NCBI RefSeq assembly: GCF_009906955.1
Contig: NZ_CP047656.1
Location: forward strand, 4,215,001 to 4,279,000
Source: Paraglaciecola mesophila
GTDB taxonomy: Bacteria > Pseudomonadota > Gammaproteobacteria > Enterobacterales > Alteromonadaceae
Direction of reading: 5' to 3'
Length of the DNA: 64,000 bases
In this document: positions 59,492-64,000 of the stretch, in pieces
Layout of the letters: each line of letters starts with the position of its first letter
How positions within the stretch are numbered: the first letter of the stretch is position 1
Made by a program: the position numbers and the translations under genes
Notes under the pieces: model-generated
Databases searched by the model: none
What the model saw: the letters and a program-made list of their open reading frames with translations, nothing else
What the model was told of the DNA's origin: nothing

Positions 59492-61123
59492 CTAATTATT
59501 GTTTTTATAATATTCGCCCGCGGCTTTTACAAACCCTTCAAATAAAGGGTGACCGTCACGGGGTGTAGAGTTAAATTCTGGGTGGAATTGCCCAGCTACG
59601 AACCAAGGATGATCGCTTAGTTCGATGACTTCTACTAGACGTTTGTCAGTAGACAGACCAGTGACTTTCAATCCTGCGGTTTCTAACTTTTCGCGTAAGT
59701 TATTATTGACCTCATAACGATGGCGATGACGTTCGTATATTTCAGCTGAGCCATACAACTCGTAAACCTTGCTATCAGGAATTAGGTGACATAGTTGGCT
59801 GCCTAATCGCATAGTGCCACCTAAGTCTGATGCTTCAGAGCGCAGTGCTGTGCTGCCATCGGCATCTAACCATTCGGTGATCAAGCCTACTACAGGATAA
59901 GGAGTTTGTGGATCAAACTCTGAACTATTGGCATTTTCAAGGCCAGCTACGTTACGAGCAAACTCAATAATTGCCACTTGCATGCCCAAGCAAATACCTA
60001 AATAAGGTACTTTTTGCTCTCGCGCATATTTAGCGGCCGTTATTTTACCTTCAATGCCGCGCTCACCGAAACCGCCAGGCACTAAGATAGCATCTAAGCC
60101 GTTCAGGATTTGCTCACCTTTACTTTCAATATCTTGTGAGTCGACATAACGAATGTTGACGGTAAGACGATTCTTTAATCCCGCGTGTTTAAGCGCTTCA
60201 TTAACTGATTTATAGGCATCAGGTAATTCAACGTACTTGCCAATCATACCTATGGTAACTTCGCCCACTGGGTTAGATTCTGCGTAAAGTACTTGCTCCC
60301 ATTCGGTTAGGTCGGCTTCTGGGCACTCTAAACCAAAGCGTTGAACGACCAATTCGTCCATACCTTGGGCTTTAAGTGCGGCGGGTATTTTATAAATACT
60401 GTTCGCATCTTTTAACGAAATAACGGCTTTGTCGGCAACGTTAGTGAAAAGGGCGATTTTAGAGCGCTCATTTGATGGTAAGGCACTTTCTGAGCGGCAG
60501 ACCAAAATATCAGGCTGAATACCAATTGAGCGCAACTCTTTCACAGAGTGTTGTGTCGGCTTGGTTTTTACTTCACCTGACACAGCAATGTAAGGCACCA
60601 ATGTTAAGTGCATAAACATAGCGTGATCTCGACCGACTTCTGTACCGAGTTGACGAATGGCTTCTAAAAACGGTTGCGATTCGATATCACCCACCGTACC
60701 ACCGATTTCAACAATGGCCACATCGACGCCTTCAGCGCCAGCAATGATACGACGCTTTATTTCATTGGTAATATGAGGAATAACCTGAATAGTTGCACCT
60801 AAATAATCACCACGACGTTCACGTTTAATCACCTCTTCATATACGCGACCTGTGGTGAAATTGTTACGTTTAGTCATACGGGTACGAATGAAGCGCTCGT
60901 AGTGACCTAAATCTAGGTCTGTTTCTGCGCCGTCGTCGGTGACAAACACTTCACCGTGCTGAATTGGGCTCATAGTGCCTGGGTCGACGTTAATGTATGG
61001 GTCGAGCTTGAGCATGGTCACATTGAGACCACGGGCTTCAAGAATAGCAGCGAGCGATGCAGCAGCAATGCCTTTACCAAGTGATGATACGACACCACCT
61101 GTGACGAAAATATAGTTTGTCAT
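59492..61123 (-). CDS. pyrG: CTP synthase
   Basis: A 543-residue enzyme that aminates UTP to CTP using glutamine. The synthase domain (1-270) has IFVTGGVVSSLGKGIAAASL with the P loop, and GTVGDIESQPFLEAIRQ. The class I glutaminase domain (about 290-543) has the catalytic cysteine in YLGICLGMQVAIIEFARN and the histidine/glutamate in GQFHPEFNSTP. Length is that of E. coli PyrG (545). The pyrG-eno arrangement is conserved in gammaproteobacteria. Confidence 0.97.
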   Translation of the reverse strand: MTNYIFVTGGVVSSLGKGIAAASLAAILEARGLNVTMLKLDPYINVDPGTMSPIQHGEVFVTDDGAETDLDLGHYERFIRTRMTKRNNFTTGRVYEEVIKRERRGDYLGATIQVIPHITNEIKRRIIAGAEGVDVAIVEIGGTVGDIESQPFLEAIRQLGTEVGRDHAMFMHLTLVPYIAVSGEVKTKPTQHSVKELRSIGIQPDILVCRSESALPSNERSKIALFTNVADKAVISLKDANSIYKIPAALKAQGMDELVVQRFGLECPEADLTEWEQVLYAESNPVGEVTIGMIGKYVELPDAYKSVNEALKHAGLKNRLTVNIRYVDSQDIESKGEQILNGLDAILVPGGFGERGIEGKITAAKYAREQKVPYLGICLGMQVAIIEFARNVAGLENANSSEFDPQTPYPVVGLITEWLDADGSTALRSEASDLGGTMRLGSQLCHLIPDSKVYELYGSAEIYERHRHRYEVNNNLREKLETAGLKVTGLSTDKRLVEVIELSDHPWFVAGQFHPEFNSTPRDGHPLFEGFVKAAGEYYKNNN

Positions 61124-61343
61124 GAGTACCCTAAGGCGTTGGAGTTGAATGAGATTTTTTAATACTGAGGTTGCCTAGCTGCCTTAAAAAAGACGTGACA
61201 TTATTCAGTACCGGACGGCGCAATAGTATACTTAATCCCTGCCGCTCAGACAATTGAAAACCGCCTTCGCTTTGCAAAAAATATACGGAAAATGAGATTT
61301 TAATGGTTTACACTGTTGACCAAATAGTCAAAGGATCAGCTTT

Positions 61344-61706
61344 ATGGATAAAATGCGTCCCATTTTGGTTGTTGATGATGTTGAAGCCATCTGCACCTTT
61401 ATTTGCACCGTATTACAAGGAAACGGATACGTGCATGTCGATATCGCCCATGACTCTGCAGAAGTCATGGCTCGGGTTTGTCGCAAAAAATATCAACTTA
61501 TCCTAATGGATATCAAACTGCCTAAAGTGGATGGCTTGGAATTACTGAGCATTTTGCATGAAGAAATACCCGATGCAAAAATAGTCATGTGCTCTGCCGA
61601 TACCTCAGAAGAAACCGTTAATCTTGCCTATGAAATAGGAGCGGTGGGTTTTTTAGAAAAGCCTGTCACCCCCATGAGTTTAATGAGTTTGATAGAGCGG
61701 CTGTAG
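61344..61706 (+). CDS. Single-domain response regulator (CheY-like)
   Basis: A 120-residue receiver domain without an output domain. The acidic pair is Asp11-Asp12 (ILVVDDVEAI), the phospho-acceptor is Asp56 in LILMDIKLPKVDGLELL, a conserved Thr/Ser occurs in MCSADTSEE, and the lysine is in FLEKPVTP. Such proteins relay phosphate to flagellar motors or to phosphotransfer partners. No kinase is nearby, so the pathway is unknown. It is convergent with mutS; their stop codons are about 37 bases apart, with a stem between them. Confidence 0.88.
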   Translation: MDKMRPILVVDDVEAICTFICTVLQGNGYVHVDIAHDSAEVMARVCRKKYQLILMDIKLPKVDGLELLSILHEEIPDAKIVMCSADTSEETVNLAYEIGAVGFLEKPVTPMSLMSLIERL

Positions 61707-61729
61707 GGAAAGTCTTTGTTTCCCCTACA
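61702..61729. terminator. Possible bidirectional terminator between the receiver gene and mutS
   Basis: TGTAGGGAAA (61702-61711) pairs with TTTCCCCTACA (61719-61729) with one bulge; it overlaps the stop codon of the receiver gene. T tracts are short. Confidence 0.5.
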
Positions 61730-61742
61730 AATACCTCGTGTT

Positions 61743-64000
61743 TTATCTCACCAGCTTTTTTAGTTGATAGAGATACTCAAGCGCCTGCTTAGGGCTTAGT
61801 TCATCTGGATCAATCGAATTCAGTAATTCTTCTGCTTCATTCGGTTGTGCCAACAGATCTAATTGAATTTCTTCTTTTTTATCGTGATCGCGCGTTTGCA
61901 CAGTCGTAGTCGATATAGCGGGGGGCAGAGTTGTTTGAGTGCCGGTTTCAAGCTCATGTAACTTGCGTTTCGCTGCTTGCACCACTTGTTTGGGTACTCC
62001 AGCTAGCTGCGCGACCTGTAAGCCATAGCTTTTATTGGCCGCCCCATCTTGTACGGCATGCATAAAGCGAATGGTATCACCATGCTCGACTGCATCTAAA
62101 TGCACATTGGCTAGCTCTGGAAGTGCCTCAGCTAAGCCGGTTAATTCAAAATAGTGTGTGGCGAAAAGGGTAAACGACTGTAATTTAGTGGCTAAGTATT
62201 CAGCACAAGCCCAAGCCAGTGACAGGCCGTCATAGGTACTGGTACCTCTGCCAATTTCATCCATCAACACCAAACTGTTGGCGGTTGCGTTATTCAGGAT
62301 GTTTGCGGTTTCTGTCATTTCGACCATAAACGTTGAGCGGCCTGAGGCGAGATCATCCGATGCGCCGATGCGGGTGAATATGCGATCGATAGGGCCTATT
62401 TTTGCGTCTTGTGCAGGGATATAGCTGCCGATGTAAGCCATTAAAACAATGAGTGCTGTTTGGCGCATATAGGTTGATTTACCGCCCATGTTGGGACCGG
62501 TTATGACTAACATTCTGCGGCTCGGGTTAACCTCAATGGGGTTGGCAATAAAGGGGGCGTCTGAAACTTGTTCTACCACAGGATGACGGCCCTGACTAAA
62601 GTGAATACCAGTTTGAGGGCATAAATCAGGGCAGTGGTAATCTAAGCTTTCGGCACGTTCAGCTAAATTTGCTAGCACATCCAATTCTGCCAAGGCATCA
62701 GCACTTTGCATGAGCTCAGTTAATTGGGGTAAGAGTAAATCGAAAAGCTCATCGTATAGTTTTTTCTCAAGTGCCAATGAGCGGCTTTGGCTACTGAGCA
62801 CATTGTCTTCGTGCTCTTTAAGCTCAGGAATAATATAGCGTTCATTATTTTTCAGCGTTTGGCGGCGAACATATTCCACCGGTACTAAATCCGATTGGCT
62901 GCGACTAACTTCAATAAAGTAGCCATGCACACGGTTGTAACCCACTTTGAGACTGGCGATGCCGGTGCGCTCTTTTTCCCTCTGCTCTAGTTCTTCTAAA
63001 TAATCGGTGGCCCCTTTCGACAGGGCACGCAGATGATCTAGCTCTTCGTTATAGCCTTCTTTAATCACGCCGCCGTCACGGATCAACACGGGAGGAGTAT
63101 CAATAATGGCTCGCTCTAACAGATCGGCAAAGTCTGGGTATTGGCTAATTTGTTGTGCTAACTGAAATAAGCCATTCTGCTGTGAGTTATCGCTAAGACC
63201 ACTAACTTCATGTTCTAGATAGTGTTGAATATCAGGCAATAGTGCGAATGCTTGGCGCAAACGTGCAAAATCTCGGGGGCGCGCGCTACGCAGGGCTAAG
63301 CGCGCCAGTACACGCTGCATGTCACCGATTTTTTTCAGGGCGTCTTGTAATTGAGGATAGGGAGAGTCCATCAAGCCTTGAATATTACGCTGGCGTTTTT
63401 TAAGCACAGTCACGTCAGTTAGTGGCCTGTGGATCCAGCGCTGCAATAAACGACTGCCCATAGATGTCGAGGTTTTATCCAGTATACTTGCTAGGGTGTT
63501 TTCTGTGCCGCCAGATAGGTTCAGTGTAAGTTCGAGGTTTCGTCTGGTGGCCGCATCCATCACAACTGTGTCGTTATGAGCTTCGAGCACAATTCGGTCA
63601 ATGTGGGGCAGGGCAGAGCGTTGAGTATCTTTAATATACTGCATCACGCAGCCTGCAGCGCATATACCTATTTGATGGTTCTGTACGCCGAAACCCGATA
63701 ATTCATTGGTACCGAATTGGCTGGTAAGCTGGCTGGTGGCAGTTTGCAAATCGAATTCCCACTGAGGTCGGCGACGTAGCCCTTTGCGTTGTTCAATCAA
63801 GTGACCGTAAGCAAAGTCATCTGGGTATAAAAGCTCTACAGGATTCGTACGTTGAAGCTCAGCCGCTAGGGCTTCTTCACCGTTAAGTTCACATAAAGTG
63901 AAGCGTCCGCTGGTTACATCTAAAGTGGCAAAACCAAATACCAATGTTTGGTTGCTTTTTTGTACAGGGCAAAAGACAGCGGCTAAGATGTTGTCTTGTT
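61743..64000 (-). CDS. mutS: DNA mismatch repair protein MutS (N-terminus beyond window)
   Basis: The C-terminal ~752 residues of MutS; the frame stays open to the window edge and begins in QDNILAAVFCPVQ of the mismatch-recognition/connector region. Family features: lever and clamp (RDGGVIKEGYNEELDHL, VGYNRVHGYFIEVS), then the ATPase with Walker A VITGPNMGGKSTYMRQ, the signature segment RSTFMVEMTETANIL, Walker B LVLMDEIGRGTSTYDGLSLA and FATHYFEL. The C-terminal tail (LSPKQALEYLYQLKKLVR) is the dimer/tetramer element of gammaproteobacterial MutS and is complete. It recognises base mismatches and recruits MutL. Confidence 0.97.
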   Translation of the reverse strand, partial: QDNILAAVFCPVQKSNQTLVFGFATLDVTSGRFTLCELNGEEALAAELQRTNPVELLYPDDFAYGHLIEQRKGLRRRPQWEFDLQTATSQLTSQFGTNELSGFGVQNHQIGICAAGCVMQYIKDTQRSALPHIDRIVLEAHNDTVVMDAATRRNLELTLNLSGGTENTLASILDKTSTSMGSRLLQRWIHRPLTDVTVLKKRQRNIQGLMDSPYPQLQDALKKIGDMQRVLARLALRSARPRDFARLRQAFALLPDIQHYLEHEVSGLSDNSQQNGLFQLAQQISQYPDFADLLERAIIDTPPVLIRDGGVIKEGYNEELDHLRALSKGATDYLEELEQREKERTGIASLKVGYNRVHGYFIEVSRSQSDLVPVEYVRRQTLKNNERYIIPELKEHEDNVLSSQSRSLALEKKLYDELFDLLLPQLTELMQSADALAELDVLANLAERAESLDYHCPDLCPQTGIHFSQGRHPVVEQVSDAPFIANPIEVNPSRRMLVITGPNMGGKSTYMRQTALIVLMAYIGSYIPAQDAKIGPIDRIFTRIGASDDLASGRSTFMVEMTETANILNNATANSLVLMDEIGRGTSTYDGLSLAWACAEYLATKLQSFTLFATHYFELTGLAEALPELANVHLDAVEHGDTIRFMHAVQDGAANKSYGLQVAQLAGVPKQVVQAAKRKLHELETGTQTTLPPAISTTTVQTRDHDKKEEIQLDLLAQPNEAEELLNSIDPDELSPKQALEYLYQLKKLVR

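Noticed and set aside
1..64000. CRISPR arrays, tRNA or rRNA genes, transposases, prophage genes
   Set aside because: Read for on both strands; no regularly spaced repeats, tRNA cloverleaf, rRNA segment or phage/transposase protein was seen.

Overview
The window comes from the chromosome of a marine gammaproteobacterium of the Alteromonadales, most likely an Alteromonadaceae member such as Paraglaciecola/Glaciecola or Alteromonas. This is inferred from E. coli-like housekeeping genes (eno, pyrG, mutS, leuABCD, srmB, cca, glpT, yggN-hemW-rdgB) mixed with marine-type accessory loci: a TonB-dependent receptor with flavin-dependent halogenases and a disaccharide phosphorylase, the PEP-CTERM regulators PrsK/PrsR, and DUF1566 proteins. 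No species can be proved from sequence reading alone. I saw no tRNA, rRNA, CRISPR array, transposase or prophage.

Layout. 1-16 kb: the 3' end of a phosphate-selective-porin-like gene; an OxyR-type peroxide regulator with both redox cysteines; an ECF sigma / anti-sigma-like / exported coiled-coil operon; a PaaI-type thioesterase; an exported alpha/beta hydrolase; an MgtC-family membrane protein; small lipoproteins; a LysR regulator divergent from an NAD(P)-binding oxidoreductase; a fatty acid cis/trans isomerase; an MFS carrier; GlpT; and a FabH-like ketoacyl synthase. 16-31.4 kb: prsK-prsR, lrgA-lrgB, a surface lipoprotein and an exported DUF1566 protein, yggN, an orphan DNA methyltransferase, hemW-rdgB, a TonB-C-domain protein, an SDR oxidoreductase, a FISUMP-domain protein and a lipase pseudogene broken by one in-frame TAA. 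31.6-38 kb: srmB, a dimeric dUTPase, cca, a GspA/GspB-like pair and a solute-binding protein with an internal 18-bp repeat.

38-52 kb is the most interesting block. It holds a TonB-dependent receptor, two flavin-dependent halogenase homologues, a GPH-type sugar symporter, a GH94 cellobiose-phosphorylase-like enzyme (catalytic Asp490 conserved), creA and a LacI-family regulator. Four near-identical palindromes (TGAAAACGTTTTCA type) lie upstream of the receptor, upstream of the symporter-phosphorylase pair, upstream of the regulator, and alone at 38203. The one before the receptor sits just downstream of a TTGACG-17-TAGCAT promoter, as expected for repression. I infer one LacI-controlled regulon for uptake and phosphorolysis of a cellobiose-like beta-glucoside, with the halogenases as an unexplained component.

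52-64 kb, nearly all on the minus strand: leuABCD preceded by an unannotated leader peptide (8 Leu in 18 residues), a promoter and a matching attenuator; a hypothetical gene; eno; pyrG; a single-domain response regulator (plus strand); and most of mutS, cut by the window edge.

Intergenic space carries a small dispersed palindromic repeat family (ends TACCAAT/ATTGGTA, core ACCACTCAG) that tends to abut stop codons, and a second dispersed repeat that supplies the last codons of the lipase pseudogene.
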